Below, in pieces: positions 27,131-36,048 of a stretch of 64,000 bases of DNA. Source of the stretch: JBEKCP01 sp049509515 (GTDB lineage: Bacteria; Planctomycetota; Planctomycetia; Pirellulales; Thermoguttaceae); the NCBI GenBank assembly GCA_049509515.1, contig JBEKZV010000007.1, positions 1 through 64,000 on the forward strand, in the 5' to 3' direction. Both the position numbers and the translations under genes were made by a program. A model generated the notes under the pieces. The model made no database searches, was not told the origin of the DNA, and was given only the letters and a program-made list of their open reading frames with translations. Every line of letters starts with the position of its first letter. The first letter of the stretch is position 1.

Positions 27131-27715
27131 TTAGGCGGCAAGACGCATCCGCTTCGCGGCGTCGCCACGCGAGAGGAGGGCGCTAATCGTCACCGGCTCC
27201 CAGCACACCCCTTCGCCGGTGCCGTCTCCCAGGAAACGGAGGAGAAAGCGTTTCTGGCCCCGATTCAACCACTTGATGGTGTCGTGCAAGCGGGCCTTGG
27301 GACACACCTCGCCCTTAGGCGGGAGTGGGTCATCGATGCGGCAAGGCCACCCATCCTCCTCAAAGGCCGTGAGAATTGCCTCTTGGTTAGGCGAGGGACG
27401 CCTGTATCGCTTGGCGATCTGCCCGCCAGCCCACAGGACGCGAGCCTCATGGTCCCAGCGCGGCGTGAAAAGGGTCCCCGTTCGGGTCGGGGCAGCGCCG
27501 CTGCACAGACGGAAGGTCCTCGGATCAGCAGGGTTGGCTCGCGCGCGGAAGACCCCGCCACAGGTCAAAACGAAACACGTCTCTTTGTCATGGCTCCCTG
27601 CCAATTGGATGAGCGCAGCCCGAATTCCAGGGGCAAGGTTCGTTCGCCCGGCTTCGATCACTTGTTGCCATTCTCGGCCGGCCATTTTCGCCAGCTCCAC
27701 TTGCCTGCCGGCCAT
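27131..27715 (-). CDS. Conserved-looking hypothetical protein, 194 aa
   Basis: Basic soluble protein. The middle contains RRPSPNQEAILTAFEEDGWP and CRIDDPLPPKGEVCPKARLH, then DTIKWLNRGQKRFLLRF and GDGTGEGVCWEPV. I have the impression of a protein type common in planctomycetes, but I know no function. The helix KARLHDTIKWLN followed by RFLGDGTGEGV could be a winged-helix-like unit; this is inference. ATG 27715 or 27685 could be the start; neither has a strong ribosome site. AT-rich DNA lies upstream. Confidence 0.6.
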   Translation of the reverse strand: MAGRQVELAKMAGREWQQVIEAGRTNLAPGIRAALIQLAGSHDKETCFVLTCGGVFRARANPADPRTFRLCSGAAPTRTGTLFTPRWDHEARVLWAGGQIAKRYRRPSPNQEAILTAFEEDGWPCRIDDPLPPKGEVCPKARLHDTIKWLNRGQKRFLLRFLGDGTGEGVCWEPVTISALLSRGDAAKRMRLAA

Positions 27716-28119
27716 GCCGGCCGCCCGTCTCGAGGCATCTCAGATAATTATTAGTGACCCTAACATGAACCTCACACAATGTCAATGATCCTGCATGAAA
27801 TACCGGAAAATCTAATGATTATCACATAACTCCAATTAAATAATGCTTATCGCACTGATGCTGTATCCAAGACGTGAACTGGCGGCACACCGGCTGAGCC
27901 GCCTTTTCGGCCCCTCCCTTGCAGTCAAGGTCCCCAGTCCACCGCGAGGCGTCACCTATAGCACGTCCGAGTGCTTGATGCCCGAGGCCGGCTGTTCTGC
28001 CGCGGGAGGGAGGTGCGGCCGGGGCGGCGGGTGGCGCCGTTGGAGTGTGCCCAACCCCGGCACAGCCCCAGCCCCTTTCGCCGTTAACATCCGCTGAACA
28101 GCCGGGGCGAAAGAGGGCC
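27716..28119. other. Intergenic with an AT-rich promoter-like stretch
   Basis: 27735-27860 is unusually AT-rich for this genome (TTATTAGTGACCC, AATGATTATCACATAA, AATTAAATAATG) and lies directly upstream of the minus-strand hypothetical gene, so it probably holds its promoter. Nothing coding is seen from there to the putA stop at 28120. Confidence 0.4.
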
Positions 28120-31100
28120 CTATCCGTCCAAGCCGGGGGCGAAGCCGTGCCGCATGGTGTTCTCGGCCGACGAGCGGGGCTCGACGAACGAGAGCAGGTA
28201 ATCGCCGCCGCCGGCCTGGGTGCCGGTGCCCGACAGGCCGAAACCGCCGAAAGGCTGGCGGCCGACCAGGGCCCCGGTGATGCCGCGGTTCAGATAGAGG
28301 TTGCCGACGCGAAAATCGCGCCGTGCGGCCTCCAGGTGCGACGGCCTGCGGCTGAACACGCCGCCGGTGAGCTTGTACTGGCTGGCGTTGGCCCAGCGCA
28401 GGGCCTCGTCGAAATCGCCGGCCCGCATGACCGAGAGCACCGGCCCGAAGATCTCTTCGTTGGCCAGGCGGTGCTCGGGCCGGATGGCGGAGAAGATGTG
28501 CGGGCCGACCAGCGGTTTGCCGACCCGCTCGGCCAGCCCGGGGGGCGCCTCGCAGGCCAGCTCCAGGCGGCCCTCCTGGGTGCCGACGGCGATGTAGCGG
28601 CGGATCTTGGCGGCGGCGGCCTCGTCGATCACCGGCCCGAGGTCGGTCGCCGGATCGGCCGGATCGCCGATCACCAGCGAGCGGGTCGATTCGACCAGAC
28701 GCTTGAGGAACGCATCGTGGACGGCCGCCACCACGATGGCCCGGCTGCACGCGGAGCACTTCTGCCCGCAGTATCCGAAGGCCGACTGCCGCACGCCGAG
28801 CACGGCCTCGTCCAGGTCGGCCGACTCGTCGACGATGATCGCGTTCTTGCCCCCCATCTCGCAGACGACTTTCTTCACGAGCGGCTGGCCGTCGGGCGTC
28901 TGGCCGGCCAGACGCAGGATGCCCAGGCCGATCTGTTTCGATCCGGTGAAGGCGATCACCGCCACGCGGGGATCCTGGACCAGCAGGTCGCCCACCTCGC
29001 GGCCCGAGGCGGGGAGGAACCCCAGGGCGCCGGGCGGAACGCCGGCCTGCCACAGAATGTCGCACAACCGCCGTGCGATGCCGCGGGTCTGGCTGGAGGG
29101 TTTCAGCACGGCCGTGTTGCCCGTCACCAGGGCGGCGGTCGTCATGCCGGTGGCGATGGCCAGCGGGAAGTTCCAGGGGCTGATGACGGCCGCCACGCCG
29201 CGGGGCTGGTACCAGTGGTGATTCAGCTCGCCGACGAAGCGGCCGAGGCGGACGGGCCGGAACAAATTGACGGCAGCTCGCGCGTAGAACTCGCAGAAGT
29301 CGATGGCCTCGCAGACGTCGGCGTCGGCTTCGCGCCACGGCTTGCCCGCCTCGCGGATCATCGCCGCGGCCAGGGCGTCGCGGTCTTGTCGCATCAGGGC
29401 GGCCGCGCGGACGAGGATGGTGGACCGCTCCAGCGGCGAGCGGTCGCGCCAGGCGGGAAATGCCGCCGCGGCCTCGGCCACCGCCTGGCGACACTCGGCC
29501 GGCCCGCACGCCGAGCCGGAGGCAGGCGACCCGGGCACCGTGCGCAGCATGGTCGCGCCCGGCGCCCCGCCTGCACCACAAGAGCCGACTGCCCGCGCGA
29601 AATGCTCGCGCTGGCGGGGATCGGCGAAATCGCGGGCCGGCTCGTTGAGCATCGGCAGCCCGTCGCCCAGGCCCTCGACGGCGGGTGAGAGGGCGTGTCG
29701 CCGGGCCGGCGGCACGGCGGGCTCAAAAGCCGCGGAGACAGGCCCCGTCGTCTTGCTGCCGTCGGCGACCGGCGGTCCGCCGGTCCCCACGTCTGCGGGC
29801 GAAGCCAAGAGCACGTCGTCCGGGGCGTGTTCCGAGAATCCCGCGCGGAGCCACGATTGATTCGAGGTGTTTTCCAGCAGTCGCCTGACCAGGTAGGCCA
29901 TGCCGGGGATCATCTCGCCCACCGGGACGTATTCCCGCACCCGCAGACCCCGCTCGCAGAGGGCCGCGCCGAGCGGGTCGGCCATGCCGTAGAGCTTCTG
30001 GAACTCGACGGCCGCGGGCGGCAGGCCGTGCTTCTCCAGCAGGGCCAAGGTGCGGGCGATCGAGCGGACGTTGTGCGATCCCAGGGCGAGCTTGCAGCCG
30101 CCCTGGCCCGGCCGGCGCGGCATGGCCGCCACAAAACGCCCGGCGAGCCGCTCGAAGCACTCGTCGGTGGCCCGCTTCTCGGTCCAGACGGGCACGGGCC
30201 AGCCCATCCGCTCGGCGTGGATGACTTCATAGTCCCAGTAGGCGCCCTTGATCAGGCGGACGGTGACTTGCCGGCCGGTGCGGGCCGCCCAGCCGATCAG
30301 CCGCTCGGCGTCGTCCGCCGCGCTGCGGAGATACGCCTGCAAGGCCAGTCCGGCGGGAAAATCGAGCGCCTCGCAGCACCGCTGGAACAGGGCGATGGTC
30401 AGATCCTTCAGCGCGGCCTGTTCCATGTCGAAGCAGACGGTGGCGTGGTTGCGGGCCGCGGCCTCCAGGATCGGACGCAGGGCCTCCTCAAGGACCCGCA
30501 GCGAGCCCTCAAGGTCGATGGCGTCCGTGCGGGCGGCCAGCGAGCTCACTTTGATCGAGATGCTCGCCCGCGGCACGCGGCCCAGGTGATCGGTCTCCAG
30601 CACTCCTCGGGGCGACCATCGCGCCGCGGCGGCCGTGACGACCTCCACGAGGTCGAGGTAGCGGCGCTGGTAGGCCCGGGCCTCCTCCCGGCTCAGGCAG
30701 GCCTCGCCCAGCAGGTCGACGCTGGAGGCGAAGCCTTGGTCCCAGAGGCGTTCGAGTGCGGGCAGGGCGGTGGCCGGGTCGGGGCCGGCGATGAAACGGC
30801 CCGCCATCGCCGTGATCCGGCCGGCGATCGTCTTGGCCAGGAGTCCCTTGGCCAGTCCGCCCGCCTTCAGGCCCAGGGCGATTTCCGGGGGCAAACCGAG
30901 GCCCGGCTGCACGAGGTACTCGACCAGATACTCGTACACCTGCTCGGGGCCGCGGAGCATGGGGAAGACGTCGATGAAGCGGAGCAACTGGACCTTGAAT
31001 GCCGGGTCGTGCATGGCCCGATCGACGAGTTGATCGGACCAGAACCGCGTGGAGAGGAGGCCGTGACGGTGGCGGCGAGCCCGCTCGAGCAGATCGTGCC

Positions 31101-31212
31101 CCAGCGACAGCGTCTCCTCTTGCACGTCGGCCGCGGCGACGGAAGACGCGGCAGACCGGGAGGAAACCGCCGGCGCCTTGCCGGCGCGCTTGTGACCGGG
31201 CCACATCAACAT
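28120..31212 (-). CDS. putA: Bifunctional proline dehydrogenase / glutamate-semialdehyde dehydrogenase
   Basis: Oxidises proline to glutamate in two steps. 1030 residues, within the range of short bifunctional PutA without a DNA-binding domain. Proline dehydrogenase barrel about 50-470 (SISIKVSSLAARTD, RLIKGAYWDYEV, LALGSHNVRSIA, EFQKLYGMAD); aldehyde dehydrogenase about 570-1010 (ISPWNFPLAIATGM, FTGSKQIGLGI, VCEMGGKNAII, catalytic Cys in GYCGQKCSACSR, NEEIFGPVLSV). The linker between them (about 470-565) contains two palindromic DNA inserts that keep frame, at 29768-29784 and 29533-29555. Starts ATG 31212 or 31206. Confidence 0.95.
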   Translation of the reverse strand: MLMWPGHKRAGKAPAVSSRSAASSVAAADVQEETLSLGHDLLERARRHRHGLLSTRFWSDQLVDRAMHDPAFKVQLLRFIDVFPMLRGPEQVYEYLVEYLVQPGLGLPPEIALGLKAGGLAKGLLAKTIAGRITAMAGRFIAGPDPATALPALERLWDQGFASSVDLLGEACLSREEARAYQRRYLDLVEVVTAAAARWSPRGVLETDHLGRVPRASISIKVSSLAARTDAIDLEGSLRVLEEALRPILEAAARNHATVCFDMEQAALKDLTIALFQRCCEALDFPAGLALQAYLRSAADDAERLIGWAARTGRQVTVRLIKGAYWDYEVIHAERMGWPVPVWTEKRATDECFERLAGRFVAAMPRRPGQGGCKLALGSHNVRSIARTLALLEKHGLPPAAVEFQKLYGMADPLGAALCERGLRVREYVPVGEMIPGMAYLVRRLLENTSNQSWLRAGFSEHAPDDVLLASPADVGTGGPPVADGSKTTGPVSAAFEPAVPPARRHALSPAVEGLGDGLPMLNEPARDFADPRQREHFARAVGSCGAGGAPGATMLRTVPGSPASGSACGPAECRQAVAEAAAAFPAWRDRSPLERSTILVRAAALMRQDRDALAAAMIREAGKPWREADADVCEAIDFCEFYARAAVNLFRPVRLGRFVGELNHHWYQPRGVAAVISPWNFPLAIATGMTTAALVTGNTAVLKPSSQTRGIARRLCDILWQAGVPPGALGFLPASGREVGDLLVQDPRVAVIAFTGSKQIGLGILRLAGQTPDGQPLVKKVVCEMGGKNAIIVDESADLDEAVLGVRQSAFGYCGQKCSACSRAIVVAAVHDAFLKRLVESTRSLVIGDPADPATDLGPVIDEAAAAKIRRYIAVGTQEGRLELACEAPPGLAERVGKPLVGPHIFSAIRPEHRLANEEIFGPVLSVMRAGDFDEALRWANASQYKLTGGVFSRRPSHLEAARRDFRVGNLYLNRGITGALVGRQPFGGFGLSGTGTQAGGGDYLLSFVEPRSSAENTMRHGFAPGLDG
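29533..29555 (+). repeat. GGGCACC/GGTCG hairpin element inside putA
   Basis: GGGC-ACCGTGC-GCA-GCATGGT-CGC, identical in its core to the copies at 9669 and 40860. Adds in-frame residues (GATMLRTVPG) to the PutA interdomain linker. Confidence 0.65.
29768..29784. repeat. 17-bp palindrome inside the putA linker
   Basis: ACCGGCGG-T-CCGCCGGT, a perfect 8-bp inverted repeat around one base, encoding the GTGGPPVADG stretch of the PutA linker. Confidence 0.5.
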
Positions 31213-31581
31213 TTTGAACAGCCCCCACGGAAGCCTGGCCCACGGAGCCGTCCGGCCACTGAATTATCCGCAGCGCGGCTCGGCCGGGCAAGGGAAGTGG
31301 GCAGTGGACGGGCGGGGCACGCCGGGGTACCAGGGGGTACCCGCGGAGTGGGCCGGCGGGCAGAAGGAGCTATGGTGGTGGGCTCCCATATTGTGTGTCC
31401 CACGTACTTTGCACTTGGCGTCATTCCTGGGCGCGTTGGCAAGGGCTTTTTCAGTGTTGCAAACGGCGAGGAATTCGGGGAGAATAGCGCCAATATTCAT
31501 TCCCGGCGAACACCCCCATCTTTGGTAGCCGAGAATGGGCCAGGATGCACAACCCTCAGGGAAGAAGCGGTTCCAGAGTAC
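31213..31581. other. Intergenic between putA and the SDR/SCP2 gene (divergent)
   Basis: No gene seen. Contains the start regions of both divergent genes; GGTACC-AGG-GGTACC at 31326-31340 is a short inverted repeat. No convincing -35/-10 pair found by eye. Confidence 0.35.
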
Positions 31582-33066
31582 ATGGCTTACCACCTCCTTA
31601 CCGGCGCCACCGGACTCTTGGGGTCGTACTTGCTGCGCGACGGTCTTCTGGCGGGGCGTCAGATGGCGGTGTTGGCCCGGTCGTCGAGATCCGAGTCGGC
31701 CGGGCAGCGGGTCGAGAGCTTGCTGCGGCGGTGGGAGCTTGCCGGCGGCCGGCCCTTGCCTCGTCCGGTGGTCCTGCAGGGCGATCTCGCGCGCGACGAC
31801 CTGAACCTGGACGGCGCAGCACTGCGGTGGATTGCGCGAAACTGCGTCTCGGTCATTCACAACGCGGCCAGCCTGACGTTCCGCAGCGAGGGTCCCGACG
31901 GCGAGCCCTGGCGGTCCAACGTCGAAGGCACGCGACGGATGTTGGAACTGTGCCGGCTCACCGGCATCCGCCGGTTCCACCACGTTTCGACGGCCTATGT
32001 CTGCGGGCGCCGCGAGGGGCGGGTCCTGGAGAGCGAATTGGACCTGGGCCAGGCGATGGGCAACGTCTACGAGCAGAGCAAGCTCGCGGGGGAACGCCTG
32101 GTCCGCGAAGCCCCTTTCCTCGATCCGCCGACCATCTACCGGCCGTCGATCATCGTCGGGGATTCCCAGACCGGCTATACCAGCACGTTCCACGGCTTCT
32201 ACGCCCTCTTGAAGCTGGCGCATACGATGGTCAGCAAGGTCGTTCGCGGCGCCACGGCGGGGCGATCGCTCGTGGCGGCCTTCGGACTGAAAGGCACGGA
32301 ACGGAAGAACTTCGTGCCGGTGGATTGGGTCTCCGCCGTGATGACGCACATCCACAGCCGGCCGCAACTCCACGGCGGGACCTACCACCTGACATCCCCC
32401 GCGCCCGTGCCGCTGGCGTTGATGTCCGAGGTCATCCAGGAGGCCGTCGAGACGTATTCGCAACTGGCCGACCCCAACTCGCAGTGGAACTGCGACGGGA
32501 CGTGGTTCGAGCAGACGTTCCGCGCGCAAATGGCCCTCTACCAGGCGTACTGGCGGGACGACCCGGAATTCGATGTGGCCCATACCCGCCGGGCGGCGCC
32601 GCACCTGACTTGTCCCGAGCTGGACCGCGGACGAATGCTGCGGTTGGCCAAGTTCGCCATCGAGTCGAATTTCGGCCGGGCCCGCGAGCCGAAGCACCAG
32701 CCGGAGTTCGACGTTCAAGAGCACCTGGCCGGCCTGCTGGCGGCCGAGCAGGGACTCGTTGAGGGGGAGCGGAACTTCGCCCACCTGGGGCTGAAGGTCA
32801 ATGGGCCGGGCGGCGGCCAGTGGGAGCTGGTCGTCCGCCGCGATCGCGTGGTGGCTGCCGAGCACGGCGTCAGCTCGCGGGCCACGGCCGTGTACCACCT
32901 GCACTCGAAGACCTTCCACCAGCTCGTCCGCCGGCAACTGACCGTCCGGCAGGCCGTGCGCCGGGGTGAAGTCCGGATCGAGGGCAACGGCATGGAACCG
33001 CAGCGGCTGGAAGCCGTGTTGCAGACGGCCGCAACGCCCAGCCTGCTCGATCCGGTGATGCGGTAG
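31582..33066 (+). CDS. SDR acyl-reductase-like protein with C-terminal SCP2-like domain
   Basis: 494 residues from ATG 31582 (MAYHLLTGATGLLGSYLLRD). Extended short-chain dehydrogenase of the NAD_binding_4/thioester-reductase type: GATGLLG at 8-14, a late strand HNAASLTF, the catalytic set STAYVCG...YEQSKLAGE (Tyr-x3-Lys). Residues about 395-480 (LGLKVNGPGGGQWELVVRRDRV...) resemble an SCP2 sterol-carrier domain. It may reduce a fatty-acyl thioester or a lipid-linked substrate; inferred from domains only. The stop TAG overlaps the first base of the attachment repeat of the integrative element. Confidence 0.75.
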   Translation: MAYHLLTGATGLLGSYLLRDGLLAGRQMAVLARSSRSESAGQRVESLLRRWELAGGRPLPRPVVLQGDLARDDLNLDGAALRWIARNCVSVIHNAASLTFRSEGPDGEPWRSNVEGTRRMLELCRLTGIRRFHHVSTAYVCGRREGRVLESELDLGQAMGNVYEQSKLAGERLVREAPFLDPPTIYRPSIIVGDSQTGYTSTFHGFYALLKLAHTMVSKVVRGATAGRSLVAAFGLKGTERKNFVPVDWVSAVMTHIHSRPQLHGGTYHLTSPAPVPLALMSEVIQEAVETYSQLADPNSQWNCDGTWFEQTFRAQMALYQAYWRDDPEFDVAHTRRAAPHLTCPELDRGRMLRLAKFAIESNFGRAREPKHQPEFDVQEHLAGLLAAEQGLVEGERNFAHLGLKVNGPGGGQWELVVRRDRVVAAEHGVSSRATAVYHLHSKTFHQLVRRQLTVRQAVRRGEVRIEGNGMEPQRLEAVLQTAATPSLLDPVMR

Positions 33067-33112
33067 TGGAGACGACCGGGATCGAACCGGCAACCTCCTG
33101 CTTGCAAAGCAG
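33065..33112. repeat. Left attachment repeat (attL), displaced 3' part of tRNA-Ala
   Basis: 48 bp identical to 41410-41457. It equals the 3' part of the tRNA-Ala gene from the anticodon arm to the discriminator base, without the 5' half. It marks the far end of the element inserted in that tRNA. Confidence 0.9.
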
Positions 33113-33395
33113 TGATTCTCCCGCCCCAAGTGTTGACAGCAAAGCACTTGCGCCGACCCCTTCGCCCGTTTGCACCGGGGTTTGCACCAGCGAAGCCGAA
33201 AACGCAAACGCGCGGGTACCCTCTGGGTACCTCGATGCCGACCAGGGAAGCGAAGGCGAAGGGATCGACCAGGGCGGGGCACCCTCTGGGTCGCTGGCGA
33301 AGCTCGCCGCCGCCCTGCTGACCCTCTCGCCGGCCGACCGGGCACGGCTCGCCGCCATGCTCAATGGGCGCCAAGCCGAAGGGAGGGCCGAATAG
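33113..33395 (+). other. Displaced 3' segment of the integrase gene (C-terminal tail)
   Basis: Directly after the attachment core the reading frame used by the integrase stays open for 94 codons and stops at 33393-33395. It reads SDSPAPSVDSKALAPTPSP..., and ends in an amphipathic helix LAKLAAALLTLSPADRARLA then AMLNGRQAEGRAE. In the excised circle, 39683-41457 joins 33113-33395 in frame, giving 685 residues instead of 596. It has no start codon of its own other than the GTG in the core. Confidence 0.6.
33168..33191 (+). promoter_or_regulatory. Candidate integrase arm-type site, left end
   Basis: Two GTTTGCACC units in tandem, matching 41239-41262 at 23 of 24 bases. The two copies are read in different frames, so the identity is not due to protein conservation. 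Confidence 0.5.
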
Positions 33396-34081
33396 GCATG
33401 CGTCCCTGGTAGGTAACCCGGGGACCGACGAGAATCTACAAGATGCGCTCGTTAAGGGTGGATTCCCCGGCACGGAGGCCCCTCGTCAACGTGGATTCGC
33501 CGGCATGTGGGCCCCCCTCGGCCTGGATGGGACCCATTGAACTACGCGACCCTTACCAGGCGGGGGGATGCCGCTAGTTACTGTTCCCCGGCTTCGGGTC
33601 CTTCCCCAGAGAGAAACCGAACTGAGGGTTGTGGGAACAGGGGCGGGGCTAGCGGGGGGACGCCGGGGCGCACAGAGCGATGCAAGGATGTTGTCTGGCC
33701 GGACGCCTTCCAACTCTCCGGCGGCCGTCCGTTGTGGGCAGGGGGCACCGGGGCAGGCCCGCCACGCCCTATGGGACCCATTCGCTACTAGCGTCCCCCG
33801 GGGGTTTTCAGTTTTCGGGGTGTGAAGCGCAGGCCGCTGTTAGCGGGTCGGCCGCGCGACTCCCCGGGCTGGTCATCGCTTGGCCGAGCCCCGCGCTATT
33901 TCACCGGCTGGCGTTGGGGGGTGGGCCGCGCTTGCCTGGCTGAACGCCGACCGCTTTCTGCCCTGCCCCCGACCACCAAGCCGGGCGAAGGCGAGGGGGC
34001 CGACGTGAGAGGGTATTGACACCCCTGTTGCGGCAGTTAGAATCGTGGTCGTTCCCGCCACTCCTCAGAAAGGCGACTCTC
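33396..34081. other. Non-coding left end of the element with direct repeats
   Basis: No gene that I can support. Two diverged direct repeats begin GTGGATTC at 33458-33485 and 33491-33520 (each with CCGGCA and GGCCCC, ending CCTCG). TGGGACCCATT occurs twice (33529 and 33773). These could be binding sites of the integrase, excisionase or replication protein. It ends in a promoter at 34016. Confidence 0.5.
34016..34043 (+). promoter_or_regulatory. Predicted sigma-70 promoter, element cargo
   Basis: TTGACA (34016-34021), 16 bases, TAGAAT (34038-34043), 39 bases before ATG 34082. The same -35/-10 pair with the same spacer length occurs at 43738 outside the element. Confidence 0.6.
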
Positions 34082-35080
34082 ATGCGACGCCCAATTGCGC
34101 TGGCTGTCGTTGTGCCCTTTCTCTTGTTGGGCGAACCGGCGGATACCGCGAAATCGCAGGTTTCAGGTATTGATGCTGCTGTTGCGACCGCCGCAGCCGA
34201 CGAAGCAAAGATCGAGGAGGCGATTCGCTTCCTTGAGGCCCAGCAACTGGTGAAGGCCCGCGAAGCATTGCGTGATGCAAAGAGCCTCCGCGCTGATTTC
34301 GCGTGCGGTCTGATTTACGTTTTTTCCTCCCGTGACCTGCGTGGCGCGAAGAACGCATTTCGCAGATGTGGTGCCCACCTGCCATCGTTGAACAACCTCG
34401 CATTGGTGGAAACCCGCTTGAAGCAGAATAACGCCGCCGTCGATACGTGGAAAACCGCGTTGTCGCAACTCCCCCAGAACGGCAAATGGCCGAAGGAAAT
34501 CTCGCAGAATATCTGTCGCCTCGTCCACCTGTGGCAAAACGGGGCTTGCCCTCTTTCGCCTGGCGGGCAAAAGAAGCTGCTTGACCTGTACGGGAGCCTC
34601 CCCGTCCAGGCCCGAGGTGCCTACGACCCGCACGTTGGATGGCTGTACATGCCTTTTCAGTCCGGGGGCAAGACCCCTTGGATCATTCCAGAAAAGTACA
34701 TCGGCGGCGGGGAGGGAGAATACGTGCGGAGGGTCGGCGAAGATCGGCTCTGTATGTACTGCGATGGCCGCGGGACAGTGAAGTGTCCCAACAAGCAGTG
34801 CAACCGCGGCAGGGTGCCGGCGGGAAAAGCAATGAGCGTGGCAGGCACAGATTTGGCGAGCGGCACCAGCTTCGGCTTTGTCAAGCCGGTCTTCGCCGCG
34901 TGCCCGGTTTGCGGCGGCGCCGGAAAAGTCCCTTGCCCGTATTGTTGGAACGGAATCGAAAAAGACCTTCTGACGGAAAAGGAGGCGGCGGCCCTTCGAG
35001 GCGAGCAGAGTGCCCGGTCGCATCAACAAGGCGGCCAGCAGCAAGTAATACCGGGCCCGGCCGGCGTGCCGGCAAGATAG
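34082..35080 (+). CDS. Exported protein with DnaJ-type zinc-finger repeats, 332 aa
   Basis: Signal peptide MRRPIALAVVVPFLLLGEPADTAKS (written here in full as visible), then a helical TPR-like region (about 38-130: IEEAIRFLEAQQLVKAREAL, LRGAKNAFRRCG) and a cysteine-rich C-terminal half: CMYCDGRGTVKCPNKQC (about 224-240) and CPVCGGAGKVPCPYC (about 274-288), the CxxCxGxG pattern of the DnaJ zinc finger. An exported protein with such a finger is unusual; a role in protein folding or binding at the envelope is inference. AAAGGCGA precedes the ATG. First cargo gene, behind a good promoter. Confidence 0.65.
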   Translation: MRRPIALAVVVPFLLLGEPADTAKSQVSGIDAAVATAAADEAKIEEAIRFLEAQQLVKAREALRDAKSLRADFACGLIYVFSSRDLRGAKNAFRRCGAHLPSLNNLALVETRLKQNNAAVDTWKTALSQLPQNGKWPKEISQNICRLVHLWQNGACPLSPGGQKKLLDLYGSLPVQARGAYDPHVGWLYMPFQSGGKTPWIIPEKYIGGGEGEYVRRVGEDRLCMYCDGRGTVKCPNKQCNRGRVPAGKAMSVAGTDLASGTSFGFVKPVFAACPVCGGAGKVPCPYCWNGIEKDLLTEKEAAALRGEQSARSHQQGGQQQVIPGPAGVPAR

Positions 35081-35242
35081 CTCTTGTCCGTACCGACCTG
35101 GCGCCGGACAAATTGACGGCGGCAACATCGAACATCGGGACGGCCGGCTAGCTACCGGCCAAGCGGCTCGGGCCGGCGCGGGGAGTTATTCGCCTTTCAC
35201 CCCGACCGGCCCGGGCCGGCCCGATCAACGAAAGGCGAAGTC

Positions 35243-36016
35243 ATGGACAAATTGCGTGTCCGATGTGGGGAACTGGCCGTCGCGACGCCGCGCGACCGTA
35301 GCGAATACAAGACCTGGCTACAGAGCCTCATTACCTGTTGGCAGGAGTACATGCGGCGGGGCCTGATAGGGACCGCTTGGTGTGACCTCTATCGCTCAGT
35401 GCAGGCGGTTGCGGCGAACGGGCAGCAAGTCGGGATTCTCGATGCCTTGCCCCGGTTGCAGCTTCGCCCTCCCCCGCAGGGCATGCCCATGTTCGACGCG
35501 CTGGTGCCGTACCGCTTGCGGCAGATTGCCCACTGGCAAGAACCTGTGCTGCGGTATCTCTCGAAGTGCATCCACGCCTGCAACGCAATCGGCAACAGCG
35601 CGACGGCCGCCAAGCCGAACGAAAGCGAAGGGAACGGCGGGGCCGACGCGGCACCAGGGCAAGAACAATTGCCTCTTGCGCCTACTCGGGAATCGGTGTT
35701 GCGTCAATTGGAACCGGCCGTGCGGAAAGCGTATTTGGCGTATCAGTATGTCGAGACAGCGAACGGCCGAAGGATGGAAGACCGCGAAGCCTATGAGTGG
35801 CTGCGCGAATACGGGATTGACCAGGGGAAGGGCGACCTTGGCGAGTTGACGGATTACCAACTCCCCGACGCTTTCGACACGTTCCGGCGGTATGTTACCG
35901 ACGCCCGGAAGCCTCTTGGCGAAAGCAAGTACACCCGGCGCGAAGGGCGCAAGCACGGCGGAAGCGTTGCCCGCCAAGACGAAATCGAGTGCCACTCCCC
36001 AGATAACGGCGGGTAG
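35243..36016 (+). CDS. Hypothetical protein of the element, 257 aa
   Basis: ATG 35243 with AAAGGCGAAG upstream. An N-terminal helical region (SEYKTWLQSLITCWQEYMRRG) is separated by an acidic/alanine-rich linker (about 120-145) from a second helical part: VRKAYLAYQYVETANGRRME, DREAYEWLREYGIDQ and LPDAFDTFRRYVTDARK. The second half has the look of a DNA-binding or phage-type regulator (Tyr-Glu-Trp-Leu helix), but no family is recognised. It ends 32 bases before the DUF3800 gene, so the two are probably co-transcribed. Confidence 0.6.
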   Translation: MDKLRVRCGELAVATPRDRSEYKTWLQSLITCWQEYMRRGLIGTAWCDLYRSVQAVAANGQQVGILDALPRLQLRPPPQGMPMFDALVPYRLRQIAHWQEPVLRYLSKCIHACNAIGNSATAAKPNESEGNGGADAAPGQEQLPLAPTRESVLRQLEPAVRKAYLAYQYVETANGRRMEDREAYEWLREYGIDQGKGDLGELTDYQLPDAFDTFRRYVTDARKPLGESKYTRREGRKHGGSVARQDEIECHSPDNGG

Positions 36017-36048
36017 GCTTCCCGCTGTGTGGCGAAAGCAGGGGACCC

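Noticed and set aside
33065..33112. A second tRNA-Ala gene at the left end of the element
   Set aside because: Only the 3' part from the anticodon arm is present; there is no D-arm or 5' acceptor strand, so it is an attachment remnant.
31264..33345. A 693-codon open frame opposite the SDR/SCP2 gene
   Set aside because: The SDR catalytic motifs are on the plus strand; the antisense translation is arginine/leucine/glutamine-rich with no motif.
33113..33395. An independent small gene at the left end of the element
   Set aside because: The only start in frame is the GTG inside the attachment core, with no ribosome site; a displaced integrase tail explains both frame and position.
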